Shown one piece after another: positions 16,097 through 24,910 of a DNA stretch of 64,000 nt. The notes below the pieces were generated by a model, which saw only the letters and a program-made list of their open reading frames with translations, was not told the origin of the DNA and searched no databases. Each line of letters opens with the position of its first letter. Position 1 is the first letter of the stretch. The DNA lies in contig JBNLBF010000013.1 of NCBI GenBank assembly GCA_050302475.1, forward strand, positions 21,468 to 85,467, written 5' to 3'. This DNA comes from NORP23 sp050302475. GTDB lineage: Bacteria; Pseudomonadota; Alphaproteobacteria; Rhodobacterales; Rhodobacteraceae. Position numbers and translations under genes: made by a program.

Positions 16097-17500
16097 ATGA
16101 ATCATCTGACAAACATCCCCTCTACCGCCGATATGCAGGCAGCCGACGCGGAACATCACCTGCATCCTTTCACCGACACCAAGGTGCTGAATAACAAAGG
16201 CGTGCGCGTGGTGACCCGGGCCGAGGGCGTGAATATTTACAATTCCGACGGTGGACGGATGTTGGATGCGATGGCCGGATTGTGGTGCGTGAATATCGGG
16301 TATGGGCGCAAGGAACTGGCCGATGTTGCCTATCGTCAGATGCAGGAACTGCCGTATTACAACACATTTTTCATGACCAGCCACCCGCCGGTTATCGCCC
16401 TGGCGGACAAGCTGGCCGACCTGATGCCGGGTGACCTGAACCGCACATTCTTAGCCAGTGGCGGTTCCGAGGCGAATGACACAAATATCCGCATGGTGCG
16501 GCATTACTGGGCGAGCCTCGGCAAGCCCAACAAGAAAACCATCATCGCACGCAAGAACGGCTATCACGGGTCCTGCGTCGGGTCCGGTTCGCTGGGTGGC
16601 ATGGCGGGCATGCACGCACAGGGCGGTATGCCGATCCCTGATATCACGCATATCGATCAGCCCTACTGGTACGGCGAAGGTGGCGATCAGTCGCCCGAAG
16701 AATTTGGTCTCGCCCGCGCCCGCGCGCTGGAAGCCGAAATCGACCGTCTTGGCGAAGATAATGTCGCGGCCTTTATCGCCGAACCTGTGCAGGGTGCTGG
16801 TGGTGTGATCATTCCGCCATCGACATACTGGCCCGAAATCCAGCGGATTTGCGATGAACGCGACATCCTGTTGATCGCGGACGAGGTCATCTGCGGCTTT
16901 GGCCGCACCGGCAATTGGTTCGGGTCTGAGACCTTCGGCATTCGCCCCGACATCATGACCATTGCCAAGGGGCTGTCCTCGGGTTACCAGCCCATCGGCG
17001 GCTCGGTCATTAGCGAGAAAATGGCGCAAGTCTTCGAAGACGAAGCTGGCGAGTTCACGCATGGCTACACCTATTCCGGTCATCCGGTGGCGGCAGCTGT
17101 GGCGCTGGAAAATCTGCGCATCATCGAAGAAGAAAAAATCGTGGAGCAGGTGCGCGATGAAACCGGGCCTTATCTCGCCCAGAAATGGGCCGAACTGGGG
17201 GAACACCCGCTGGTCGGAGAGGCCCGCATCGTTGGTATGATGGGCGCACTGGAACTGACGCCGGATGCCTCGGCCCGTGCCCCGTTTGAGAAACCGGGGG
17301 CGGTTGGGTTTATCTGCCGTGAAACCTGTTTTGATAACGGCCTGATGATGCGCCATGTCGGGGATAAAATGATTATCTCGCCACCATTGGTCATCAACAA
17401 AGCCGAGATTGACGAGCTGGCCGAAAAAGCGTGGAAATGCCTCGACATGAGCCATGCGGAGGCGAAAAACCAAGGGCTGATGGTCGCCGGAACGCGCTAA
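16097..17500 (+). CDS. Class III PLP-dependent aminotransferase (polyamine/omega-amino acid type)
   Basis: Protein of 467 aa from the ATG at 16097 with GAGG upstream. It has the class III landmarks: NGYHGSCVGS, AFIAEPVQGAGGV, LLIADEVICGFGRTG and IMTIAKGLSSGYQPIG with the PLP lysine in AKG, then THGYTYSGHPVA. The N terminus (HHLHPFTDTKVLNNKG) resembles putrescine, beta-alanine or taurine:pyruvate aminotransferases. The stop overlaps the start of a class II deacetylase as TAATG, which points to polyamine use: deacetylation of acetylpolyamines followed by transamination. Exact amino donor cannot be read from sequence. Confidence 0.88.
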   Translation: MNHLTNIPSTADMQAADAEHHLHPFTDTKVLNNKGVRVVTRAEGVNIYNSDGGRMLDAMAGLWCVNIGYGRKELADVAYRQMQELPYYNTFFMTSHPPVIALADKLADLMPGDLNRTFLASGGSEANDTNIRMVRHYWASLGKPNKKTIIARKNGYHGSCVGSGSLGGMAGMHAQGGMPIPDITHIDQPYWYGEGGDQSPEEFGLARARALEAEIDRLGEDNVAAFIAEPVQGAGGVIIPPSTYWPEIQRICDERDILLIADEVICGFGRTGNWFGSETFGIRPDIMTIAKGLSSGYQPIGGSVISEKMAQVFEDEAGEFTHGYTYSGHPVAAAVALENLRIIEEEKIVEQVRDETGPYLAQKWAELGEHPLVGEARIVGMMGALELTPDASARAPFEKPGAVGFICRETCFDNGLMMRHVGDKMIISPPLVINKAEIDELAEKAWKCLDMSHAEAKNQGLMVAGTR

Positions 17501-18603
17501 TGTCCACGGGGTTTTTCTGGGACGAGCGGTGTTTCTGGCATTCCGGCGGCAATTACGCGCTGACGGTACCGGTTGGCGGGCTGGTGCAGCCGCTCGCCGC
17601 TGGTGGCCTACCGGAAAATCCCGAGACCAAGCGACGGTTCAAGAACCTGCTGGATGTGACCGGGCTGGCGGCGGAGCTGGATTACCGATCCGCCGACCCG
17701 GCGACCTACGCCGACCTCAACCGTGTGCATCCTGATAGCTACCTGTCAGACTTCAAACGCCTGTCCGATGATAAAGGCGGCGAGATGGGTCTGCGCACGC
17801 CGTTCGGTCCGGGCGGATATGACATCGCGTCCCTGTCGGCGGGTCTGGTGAAACATGCGTTGCTGTCGGTTCTGAATGGCCAGCACCAAAACGCCTACGC
17901 CTTGTCGCGCCCGCCGGGGCATCACGCCCTGCCCGACTGGTCGAACGGCTTTTGCCTGTTCAACAATATTGCCGTTGCTATCGAGGCTGCGAAGGCCGAA
18001 GGTCTGGCCGCCCGCGTCGCCGTCGTTGACTGGGACGTCCATCACGGCAACGGGACCGAGGCTATATTTTATAACCGCGATGACGTGTTGACGATCAGCA
18101 TTCATCAGGAAAAGAACTATCCGCTGGATACTGGCGACATCGATGCGCGCGGCAATGGCGTTGGCAACAATTATAACATAAACATTCCGCTGCCCCCGGG
18201 CGCGGGGCATAATTCTTATCTGCAAGCCATGCGCGACATCGTCCGCCCGGCGCTGGCTGATTACGCCCCTGACGTGATTATCGTTGCGTGCGGGTTTGAT
18301 GCGTCCGGCGTTGATCCCCTGTCGCGGATGCTCTGCCACGCCGAAACCTTCCGTGCCTTAACACGCGAGGTGATGGAGGCTGCCGAAAGCTGCGACGGCA
18401 GGTTGGTCATGGCGCATGAGGGCGGATATTCCGAGCTCCACGTTCCGTTCTGCGGCCATGCGGTGTTGGAAGAAATGTCGGGCAGCCAAATCACCGCTCC
18501 TGACCCGCTGTTTCCGCGGATCGACGGCCAGCAGCCAAGTGCAGCGATGGAGGCAGTCTTTGCCAAACAGATCACCAACTTCGCCCGCCATTTCGGATTT
18601 TGA
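17500..18603 (+). CDS. Histone deacetylase-family (acetylpolyamine amidohydrolase-like) protein
   Basis: Protein of 367 aa. The arginase-deacetylase fold motifs are intact: SRPPGHHALPDW (tandem His), VVDWDVHHGNGTEAIF (zinc ligands Asp and His) and CGFDASGVDPL (third ligand Asp), plus HEGGYS near the end. Bacterial relatives remove acetyl groups from polyamines or other small amides. Its ATG overlaps the stop of an aminotransferase gene, so the two products are probably made together and work in one degradative route. No transporter is adjacent. Confidence 0.88.
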   Translation: MSTGFFWDERCFWHSGGNYALTVPVGGLVQPLAAGGLPENPETKRRFKNLLDVTGLAAELDYRSADPATYADLNRVHPDSYLSDFKRLSDDKGGEMGLRTPFGPGGYDIASLSAGLVKHALLSVLNGQHQNAYALSRPPGHHALPDWSNGFCLFNNIAVAIEAAKAEGLAARVAVVDWDVHHGNGTEAIFYNRDDVLTISIHQEKNYPLDTGDIDARGNGVGNNYNINIPLPPGAGHNSYLQAMRDIVRPALADYAPDVIIVACGFDASGVDPLSRMLCHAETFRALTREVMEAAESCDGRLVMAHEGGYSELHVPFCGHAVLEEMSGSQITAPDPLFPRIDGQQPSAAMEAVFAKQITNFARHFGF

Positions 18604-18660
18604 CGCAGATCATTCCCTATTAACCTAACCTGCGCTAGTTTGTCGGCAGGAGGGCTGATC

Positions 18661-19287
18661 ATGGGATACGTCATTGCATTTGTTCAACAAAAGGGCAGCT
18701 CGGGGAAAACCACGATCCTCAACCATCTGGCGCATAGCTGGGCACATCACGGCAAGTCGGTGGAACTGATTGACCTCGACCCCAAGCAATCGCTGGCGCA
18801 TTGGGCGATTCAGAACCGCGAGCTGGACATGAACCTCAAACAATCCAAACCCTGGCGCGCACGCGAAGATATCGAGGCGAGCCGCGATTTGCACGACATC
18901 ACGCTGGTCGATTGCCCCTCCAACCCCGGCACAATGTTGCATGGGATCGTGCGGGCGGCGGATATTGTCCTTGCGCCCTGCTCGCCTACTGATTTTGGGA
19001 TTTGGGGGATCAGCGTCGTGATGCAAACCTGCAAGCAGGAGGGCAAAACCCTGCGCGTGGTAATGAATTCCGCCGGACCACACAGCGCGGACGAAAAATC
19101 CCAAATGGAAAAAGATCTGGAGGCACGCGGGGCAGTTGTTCTGGAAAGTCACCTCTCTAATCGTGCTGAATTTGCCACCGGCTTCCTGGCGGATTACGCG
19201 CTGCCGACGCATCAGAATAAATCGACGGCATATCAGGAAATCGAAAGCCTTCGCAGGGAAATTGACCAGATTCTCAGCCACATTTGA
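18661..19287 (+). CDS. ParA/MinD-like ATPase, first of two paralogs
   Basis: Protein of 208 aa starting MGYVIAFVQQKGSSGKTTIL: a deviant Walker A with signature Lys11 and catalytic Lys16 (K-G-S-S-G-K-T-T). VELIDLDPKQS is the Walker A' Asp segment and ITLVDCPSNPG the Walker B region. AGGAGG precedes the ATG. There is no parB, parS-like site or min gene beside it, so a role in chromosome or plasmid partition is not supported; orphan ParA proteins position other cargo. The following gene encodes a same-length relative with a broken Walker A. A sequence pair for heterodimer formation is conceivable but unproven. Confidence 0.85.
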   Translation: MGYVIAFVQQKGSSGKTTILNHLAHSWAHHGKSVELIDLDPKQSLAHWAIQNRELDMNLKQSKPWRAREDIEASRDLHDITLVDCPSNPGTMLHGIVRAADIVLAPCSPTDFGIWGISVVMQTCKQEGKTLRVVMNSAGPHSADEKSQMEKDLEARGAVVLESHLSNRAEFATGFLADYALPTHQNKSTAYQEIESLRREIDQILSHI

Positions 19288-19553
19288 TCGGAACTAAACC
19301 TCCCTACGAATCAGGTTCCGACAGAAAAAGCTGCTTTCCCCGGTGAGCCTGATTAAAATTACACCCATAGTATAACGCAATTTTGTGCCTGCTATCACAG
19401 GTTTAAAATTTGACGATTTGGTCAGTTATTTGTCGAAAACTGTCGGTTCTTGGGGTGGCTTTTATTACATAATGAGCATGTAGAAATGATGGAGGAGCAC
19501 CAAAAACACAGCACAAATTAGATCCAAGTTGATGATCGTAGGGGGGATTCAAT
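19288..19553 (+). other. AT-rich intergenic region between the two ParA-like genes
   Basis: This 266-bp gap is more AT-rich than its surroundings. It contains no tRNA, repeat or CtrA box that I can find. A ten-codon frame, MMEEHQKHST, begins at 19487 behind a weak site, but has no support as a gene. The gap ends with a strong AGGGGGGATT ribosome binding site for the second paralog, which suggests that gene has its own promoter here. Confidence 0.6.
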
Positions 19554-20186
19554 ATGGGGATTGTCATCGCACTTGTTCAAAAACAGGCCTGTGGAGACCG
19601 CGCGTTGCTTGCAGCTCATCTCGCACACCACTGGGCACATAGGGACCGGAAAATCGGACTGATCGATCTGGACCCGCGGAAATATTTATCACGATGGGCG
19701 AACAGCCATCTCTGCCGCGGGTTGAACCTGAAAGGGTCGCAGATCTGGCGCTTGAAAACCGACATAGGTAAAAGCCGCGCCAAGAACGACATCACGATCA
19801 TTGATTGTCCGACACATCCGGATCATTTGTTCAAGATTGTCTGTCACGAAGCGGATTTTGTTGTCGCGCCATGTCCGCCAAATGCCTTTTCGACGCGCAC
19901 GATTCAAACGATTCAAGGAATTGCGAATAGTGAAGGCACCCCGTGCTACGTTCTGCTCAACCACGTTTCGGATCATAATAGCAGCTATGATCAAGCCGTT
20001 TCGGCATTAAAACGACAACATGCCAGAATTCTGGATACGGAACTGGGGAACCGCATCAGTTATCATTCTGGCTTCTATCACGAGCAATCGTTGCCCGCCC
20101 AAAAGGCCGAGCATTCGGGATGGAACGAGGTGAACGCTCTTCGAGAAGAGCTGGACCAGATGTTGCATTTGCCAGAGGCGGCCTGA
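19554..20186 (+). CDS. ParA-like paralog with degenerate Walker A (pseudo-ATPase)
   Basis: Protein of 210 aa that aligns without gaps with its upstream neighbour over the first 50 residues, but the nucleotide loop has changed: Q-K-Q-A-C-G-D-R-A-L-L replaces Q-Q-K-G-S-S-G-K-T-T-I, so both key lysines (positions 11 and 16) and the Thr are gone. LIDLDPRKYLSRWA, ITIIDCPTHPD and the C-terminal EVNALREELDQMLH remain. ATP hydrolysis is unlikely; a structural partner or antagonist of the intact paralog is possible. A strong ribosome binding site and intact frame argue against a dead gene. Confidence 0.82.
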   Translation: MGIVIALVQKQACGDRALLAAHLAHHWAHRDRKIGLIDLDPRKYLSRWANSHLCRGLNLKGSQIWRLKTDIGKSRAKNDITIIDCPTHPDHLFKIVCHEADFVVAPCPPNAFSTRTIQTIQGIANSEGTPCYVLLNHVSDHNSSYDQAVSALKRQHARILDTELGNRISYHSGFYHEQSLPAQKAEHSGWNEVNALREELDQMLHLPEAA

Positions 20187-20192
20187 TACCTT

Positions 20193-20219
20193 CGCCCCTT
20201 CACAATTATTGAAGGGGCG
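20193..20219 (+). promoter_or_regulatory. Perfect 10-bp hairpin covering the GNAT gene ribosome binding site
   Basis: CGCCCCTTCA and TGAAGGGGCG form a perfect 10-bp stem around the 7-nt loop CAATTAT, six bases after the parA-like stop. The only good Shine-Dalgarno for the next gene, AAGGGG, is in the 3' arm. There is no T-tract, so simple intrinsic termination is less likely than translational masking. Confidence 0.6.
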
Positions 20220-20227
20220 GCGGCAAA

Positions 20228-20779
20228 ATGGAAATCATCGAAACGATCCGCTTGCGTCTTCGAAGGTTAACCCTCGAGGACGCCTATGATTTTTACCAAC
20301 TGAACGCCGACCCGATGGTCATGCGGTATTTTCCGGGCACCCTGACGCGGGAGGTTTCGGACAGTTTCCTCACCAAGATTATCGACTATTACCAAAGTCA
20401 CCCCGATGGCTGGCTGGCGGCAGAGGCTAACGGGGCATTCATCGGCTTCATTGGCACATCAGAAATCGGCTACGAAACGCCTTTCACACCCGCGACCGAG
20501 GTCGGCTGGCGTCTGATCCCCTCGGCCTGGGGCAAGGGCTACGCGACCGAAGGCGCGCGCGTCTGTCTGCACGCGGCGTTTGCGCGTGGCCTTGATCAGG
20601 TGGTGGCGATGACAACGGTGCAGAACAAACCGTCGCAACGGGTGATGCAACGGTTGGCGATGCGCTACGATCCGGCGGATGATTTCGATCATCCCATGCT
20701 GCCCGCTAACAGCCCATTGCTGCGGCATGTTTTATACCGCATTAATCGCGAAGAATGGCTTGCGTCCGGAGCGGGCTGA
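20228..20779 (+). CDS. GNAT family N-acetyltransferase (RimJ/RimL type)
   Basis: Protein of 183 aa beginning IETIRLRLRRLTLEDAYDFYQ, as in RimJ/RimL-like acetyltransferases, with the acetyl-CoA loop region WRLIPSAWGKGYATEGARV and the later VVAMTTVQNKPSQRVMQRLAM block. It would acetylate an amine, either a small molecule or a protein N terminus; the target is unknown. The upstream hairpin may restrict translation. It is followed after 37 bp by scoA on the same strand, though the two need not be functionally related. Confidence 0.87.
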   Translation: MEIIETIRLRLRRLTLEDAYDFYQLNADPMVMRYFPGTLTREVSDSFLTKIIDYYQSHPDGWLAAEANGAFIGFIGTSEIGYETPFTPATEVGWRLIPSAWGKGYATEGARVCLHAAFARGLDQVVAMTTVQNKPSQRVMQRLAMRYDPADDFDHPMLPANSPLLRHVLYRINREEWLASGAG

Positions 20780-20816
20780 TTTATTATCCATGGAAACTAT
20801 TTTGCGGGAGGTTCGT

Positions 20817-21512
20817 GTGAAGAAAGTTTACGACAACGCTGCGGCGGCGCTTGACGGGGTGCTGTTTGACGGCATGCTGATCGCGGCGGGCGGGTTTGGC
20901 CTGTGCGGGATCCCCGAACTGCTGATCGATGGGATCAAGCAGGCGGGCACGAAGGACCTGACATTCGCGTCCAACAATGCCGGCGTGGATGATTTCGGCT
21001 TGGGTGTTTTGCTGCAAACCAAGCAGGTGAAAAAGATGATCTCTTCCTATGTCGGCGAGAATGACGAATTCATGCGGCAATATCTGTCCGGAGAACTGGA
21101 GCTGGAATTCAACCCGCAGGGGACTTTGGCCGAACGCATGCGCGCCGGTGGCGCTGGTATCCCGGGTTTCTATACCAAAACCGGCGTCGGTACGGTGATT
21201 GCCGAGGGCAAAGAGCATAAAGAGTTCAATGGCGAGACCTACATCATGGAGGAAGGCATCTTTGCCGACCTGTCCATCGTGAAGGCGTGGAAAGGCGATG
21301 CGCAGGGCAATCTGGTCTACCGGAAAACCGCCCGCAACTTTAACCCGCCCGCCGCGACATGCGGCAAGATTTGCATCGCCGAGGTCGAAGAAATCGTGCC
21401 AACCGGCAGCCTCGACCCTGACTGCATCCACACGCCGGGCATTTTCGTGCACCGGATCATTCAGGGTGAGCATGAAAAACGTATCGAGCAACGCACTGTG
21501 AGGGAGGGCTGA
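20817..21512 (+). CDS. scoA: Succinyl-CoA:3-ketoacid CoA-transferase subunit A
   Basis: Protein of 231 aa from GTG at 20817 preceded by GGGAGG; this gives the family start KKVYDNAAAALDG. The CoA-binding glycine region GMLIAAGGFGLCGIPE, the SNNAGVDDFGLG stretch and the C-terminal PDCIHTPGIFVHRII are typical of the alpha subunit. With ScoB it transfers CoA from succinyl-CoA to acetoacetate, feeding ketone bodies into central metabolism. The frame is open upstream into the GNAT gene, but an ATG there lacks a binding site. scoB follows after three bases. Confidence 0.93.
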   Translation: MKKVYDNAAAALDGVLFDGMLIAAGGFGLCGIPELLIDGIKQAGTKDLTFASNNAGVDDFGLGVLLQTKQVKKMISSYVGENDEFMRQYLSGELELEFNPQGTLAERMRAGGAGIPGFYTKTGVGTVIAEGKEHKEFNGETYIMEEGIFADLSIVKAWKGDAQGNLVYRKTARNFNPPAATCGKICIAEVEEIVPTGSLDPDCIHTPGIFVHRIIQGEHEKRIEQRTVREG

Positions 21513-21515
21513 ACC

Positions 21516-22139
21516 ATGTGGGATCGCAATCAAATGGCCGCCCGCGCGGCGCAGGAACTTGAAGACGGCACCTATGTGAACCTTGGCATTGGCATTCCGA
21601 CGCTGGTGTCGAACTATATCCCGGATGGGATTGATGTGACGTTGCAGTCCGAAAACGGGATGCTGGGCATGGGCCCCTTCCCGACTGAAGACGAGATTGA
21701 TGCCGACCTGATCAATGCGGGTAAGCAGACGATCACGGAACTGGATCGGACCAGCTATTTCTCCTCTTCCGACAGTTTCGGTATGATCCGTGGCGGCAAA
21801 ATCGCAATGGCGATTTTGGGTGCGATGGAGGTGGCGGAAAATGGTGACCTCGCCAACTGGATGATCCCGGGGAAACTGGTCAAAGGTATGGGCGGCGCGA
21901 TGGATCTGGTCGCCGGTGTGCAGCGCGTGGTGGTGATCATGGATCACACCAACAAACATGGCGAGAGCAAGCTGCTGAAGGAATGCACCTTGCCGCTGAC
22001 CGGCACGCAGGTTGTCGACCGGATTATCACCAACCTTGGCGTGTTTGACGTGGTCGAGGGCGGCCTGAAGATCGTCGAAATGGCCGACGGTGTCAGCCGC
22101 GCGGATATCGAAGCCGCTACCGAAGCGGCGCTCGTCTAA
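21516..22139 (+). CDS. scoB: Succinyl-CoA:3-ketoacid CoA-transferase subunit B
   Basis: Protein of 207 aa with YVNLGIGIPTLVSNYIP and the active-site segment LQSENGMLGMGP, whose Glu forms the CoA thioester intermediate. GAGGG precedes the ATG. It is the beta subunit matching ScoA directly upstream. Length is normal. The last four bases overlap the convergent xseA gene. Confidence 0.95.
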   Translation: MWDRNQMAARAAQELEDGTYVNLGIGIPTLVSNYIPDGIDVTLQSENGMLGMGPFPTEDEIDADLINAGKQTITELDRTSYFSSSDSFGMIRGGKIAMAILGAMEVAENGDLANWMIPGKLVKGMGGAMDLVAGVQRVVVIMDHTNKHGESKLLKECTLPLTGTQVVDRIITNLGVFDVVEGGLKIVEMADGVSRADIEAATEAALV

Positions 22140-23572
22140 AACAGCGAACCCTGAGGGTCCTCGGGGTTTGACTTCTTCGGTTTAGGTTTGGGTTTCGGCG
22201 CTTGTGGCGCCGTGCCCTCCCCAACCGCCAGTTTCCCGTCAGCAAATTCGATTTCCATCGCAGACAGTGTCTCCGCAACCGCTTTCTGGGTCACCAACCC
22301 GTCCGGCCCATGTACCACCGCAAAGCCGCGTTTCAGAGTGTTCTTATACGACATAATCTCCAGCGTGCGCCCAAGCGCGGCCACCTGCCGCGACGGATCG
22401 CGTAGGCGACGTTGCAAGGCAGGCAGTAAACGCGCTGACCACCCCTCGACCTCTCGCGTTCGACGGGTGATGTCAGTGAGTAAGGCCCGTGGATGCAGCC
22501 GGTCCGCGCCGCTCGCCGACAGTTGAGCTCGCTTTTTGTGGGTGAGGTTGGACAAAGCCATCGGCAGGCGCATTGCCAGATGATCCAGCCGCTGCGACCT
22601 CTCGCCAAGGATTGCATCCGGGCGCGGCAGGGCGCGCCCCAGATCGCGCAACCGTTGACGGCGTTGATCCAGCATCCGCGCCACCGCGCGACGGCGGCGT
22701 TCTTCCAACGTTGCGACATGCGCTGACAGATCGGCGCGTACCGGGACTGCCATTTCCGCTGCCGCCGTCGGTGTCGGTGCGCGCCTGTCGGATGCAAAAT
22801 CAATCAATGTCGTGTCGGTTTCGTGGCCAACAGCGGATATCAGCGGAATGTCCGATTCCGCCGCTGCCCGCACCACGATTTCCTCGTTAAACCCCCAAAG
22901 GTCCTCCAGCGAGCCCCCGCCCCGCGCCACGATCAGCACATCGGGACGCGGAACTGCGCCACCGGGCGACAGCGCATTAAACCCGCGAATGGCGGCGGCA
23001 ACCTCTGGCGCGCATTTTTCGCCCTGCACCGCGACGGGCCACAGCAGCACCTGGCGCGGGAACCGGTCCCGTAGGCGGTGCAGAATATCCCGGATCACCG
23101 CGCCGGATGGCGAGGTCACTACACCTATCACCTCCGGCAGGTAGGGCAGCGGGCGTTTGCGCCCTTCGTCGAACAGCCCTTCTGCCGCCAGCGCCTTACG
23201 GCGTTTCTCCAGCATCGCCATCAGCGCGCCAACACCGGCGGGGGCAATATCTTCGATCACCAGCTGATAGCGGCTTTGCCCCGGAAAAGTTGTCAGGCGA
23301 CCGGTGGCGACAACCTCCATCCCCTCCTCGGGCTGGGTGCGCAGACCGGCGGCAACGCCTTTCCAGATGACGCTCGCCAACACGGCGCGATCATCTTTCA
23401 GGTCCAGATAGAGATGTCCGGATTTGGGGCGCGAGACGCGGCCAACCTCGCCGCGGATACGGACATGGGCGAACTCGCCCTCGATCATCCGTTTCACGGC
23501 ACCCGAAATCTCGGAAACCGAAAATTCCGGGGCGTTCTGGCCGGGGGCCGGGTCGTCGATCAGGTCGGACAT
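22136..23572 (-). CDS. xseA: Exodeoxyribonuclease VII large subunit
   Basis: Protein of 478 aa. Residues about 15-110 form the OB-fold DNA-binding domain (EFSVSEISGAVKRMIEGEFA, RIRGEVGR), the middle holds the nuclease domain with GVVTSPSGAVIRDILHRL and ARGGGSLEDLW, and the C-terminal part is a long coiled coil. The last 30 residues are Pro/Lys-rich. It cleaves single-stranded DNA with XseB, which is not in the window. Of two adjacent ATGs I take 23572, which is better spaced from AAGGA. It diverges from purD. Confidence 0.95.
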   Translation of the reverse strand: MSDLIDDPAPGQNAPEFSVSEISGAVKRMIEGEFAHVRIRGEVGRVSRPKSGHLYLDLKDDRAVLASVIWKGVAAGLRTQPEEGMEVVATGRLTTFPGQSRYQLVIEDIAPAGVGALMAMLEKRRKALAAEGLFDEGRKRPLPYLPEVIGVVTSPSGAVIRDILHRLRDRFPRQVLLWPVAVQGEKCAPEVAAAIRGFNALSPGGAVPRPDVLIVARGGGSLEDLWGFNEEIVVRAAAESDIPLISAVGHETDTTLIDFASDRRAPTPTAAAEMAVPVRADLSAHVATLEERRRRAVARMLDQRRQRLRDLGRALPRPDAILGERSQRLDHLAMRLPMALSNLTHKKRAQLSASGADRLHPRALLTDITRRTREVEGWSARLLPALQRRLRDPSRQVAALGRTLEIMSYKNTLKRGFAVVHGPDGLVTQKAVAETLSAMEIEFADGKLAVGEGTAPQAPKPKPKPKKSNPEDPQGSLF

Positions 23573-23643
23573 CATCTTCCTTGCAACTGCGTCGCACCAA
23601 CCTTAGAACGACCCGCAACGAAGGCCAAGGGCGGAGGGGCGAA

Positions 23644-24906
23644 ATGAACATCCTTATTCTCGGATCAGGTGGGCGCGAACATGCGCTGGCATGGGCGATT
23701 GCCCAAAACCCCCGTTGTGACGAGTTGTTCTGTGCCCCCGGTAATGCCGGGATCGCCGGGGTGGCGAAATGCGTCGATATAGATCCAGAGGACGGCGATG
23801 CCGTGGTCGAATTCTGCGACGCAGAAAGCATCGGATTTGTTGTCGTGGGCCCCGAGGCCCCGCTGGCCGCAGGCGTCGCCGACCGGCTGCGCGCGGCAGG
23901 CATTCTGACCTTTGGGCCGTCACAGGCAGCAGCACAGTTGGAAGCCTCCAAAGCCTTTACCAAAGAAATCTGCGATGCCTGCGGCGCCCCAACCGCTGGC
24001 TATGCCCGATTCACCGATCTGGCGTCTGCGAAGGCTTATGTCGAAGCCGAAGGTGCCCCCATTGTGATCAAGGCTGACGGACTGGCGGCGGGCAAAGGCG
24101 TGACGGTCGCGATGGATCTGCCGACGGCGATGGCCGCGCTGGACGACTGTTTCGACGGCGCCTTTGGCGAGGCTGGCGCGGAAGTCGTGATCGAAGAGTT
24201 TATGGAGGGCGAGGAAGCGTCGTTCTTTATCCTGTCAGATGGCGAAAACATTCTGCCCATCGGCACCGCGCAGGATCATAAACGTGCCTATGACGGGGAT
24301 GAGGGGCCGAACACCGGCGGGATGGGCGCCTACTCCCCTGCGCCGATTATGGATGACGCGATCACACAAAAGGCGCTGAACGAAATCGTCAAACCCACTA
24401 TTGCCGAAATGGCGCGGCGCGGAACGCCATATCAAGGGGTTCTATACGCAGGATTCATGATCAAGGACGGCCAGCCACGGCTGGTGGAATATAATGTCCG
24501 CTTTGGTGATCCGGAATGCCAGGTTCTGATGCTGCGCCTCGGGGCGCAGGCGCTGGACGCGTTGCTCGCCTGTGCCGAAGGGCTTCTGGACGACACGCAA
24601 ATCAACTGGGCTGATGATCATGCGCTGACGGTGGTCATGGCTGCCGAGGGCTATCCCAGCAGCTATGCGAAGGGTGAACCCATCGAAGGGCTAGACGCGG
24701 CCGAGGGGGAGACGCATGTGCAAATTTTCCATGCCGGGACCAAATCTGACGGCGGCGCGGTGCTGTCGAATGGTGGGCGTGTGCTGAATATCACGGCGCG
24801 TGGTGACAGCCTGCAGGAAGCCCGGGATCGCGCCTATGCGACCATCGAAAAAATCGACTGGCCGGGTGGGTTTTACCGAAAAGATATCGGATGGCGGGCG
24901 CTGTAG
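23644..24906 (+). CDS. purD: Phosphoribosylamine-glycine ligase
   Basis: Protein of 420 aa, the second step of de novo purine synthesis. It starts NILILGSGGREHALAWA, has the ATP-grasp pieces PIVIKADGLAAGKGVTVA and EEFMEGEEASFF, the DHKRAYDGDEGPNTGGMGAY signature and RFGDPECQ. The ATG at 23644 follows GGAGGGG. Size is standard. The stop is four bases from that of a convergent VCBS gene. purA is elsewhere in the window. Confidence 0.97.
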   Translation: MNILILGSGGREHALAWAIAQNPRCDELFCAPGNAGIAGVAKCVDIDPEDGDAVVEFCDAESIGFVVVGPEAPLAAGVADRLRAAGILTFGPSQAAAQLEASKAFTKEICDACGAPTAGYARFTDLASAKAYVEAEGAPIVIKADGLAAGKGVTVAMDLPTAMAALDDCFDGAFGEAGAEVVIEEFMEGEEASFFILSDGENILPIGTAQDHKRAYDGDEGPNTGGMGAYSPAPIMDDAITQKALNEIVKPTIAEMARRGTPYQGVLYAGFMIKDGQPRLVEYNVRFGDPECQVLMLRLGAQALDALLACAEGLLDDTQINWADDHALTVVMAAEGYPSSYAKGEPIEGLDAAEGETHVQIFHAGTKSDGGAVLSNGGRVLNITARGDSLQEARDRAYATIEKIDWPGGFYRKDIGWRAL

Positions 24907-24910
24907 CGCC

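Noticed and set aside
15884..16384. Minus-strand frame covering tRNA-His and the aminotransferase start
   Set aside because: Antisense shadow overlapping a certain tRNA and a certain gene.
19487..19522. Short leader peptide MMEEHQKHST
   Set aside because: Only ten codons, no attenuator structure and no link to a biosynthetic gene.
18661..20186. Plasmid or phage partition locus
   Set aside because: No parB, centromere-like repeats, replication or phage genes nearby; flanking genes are chromosomal.
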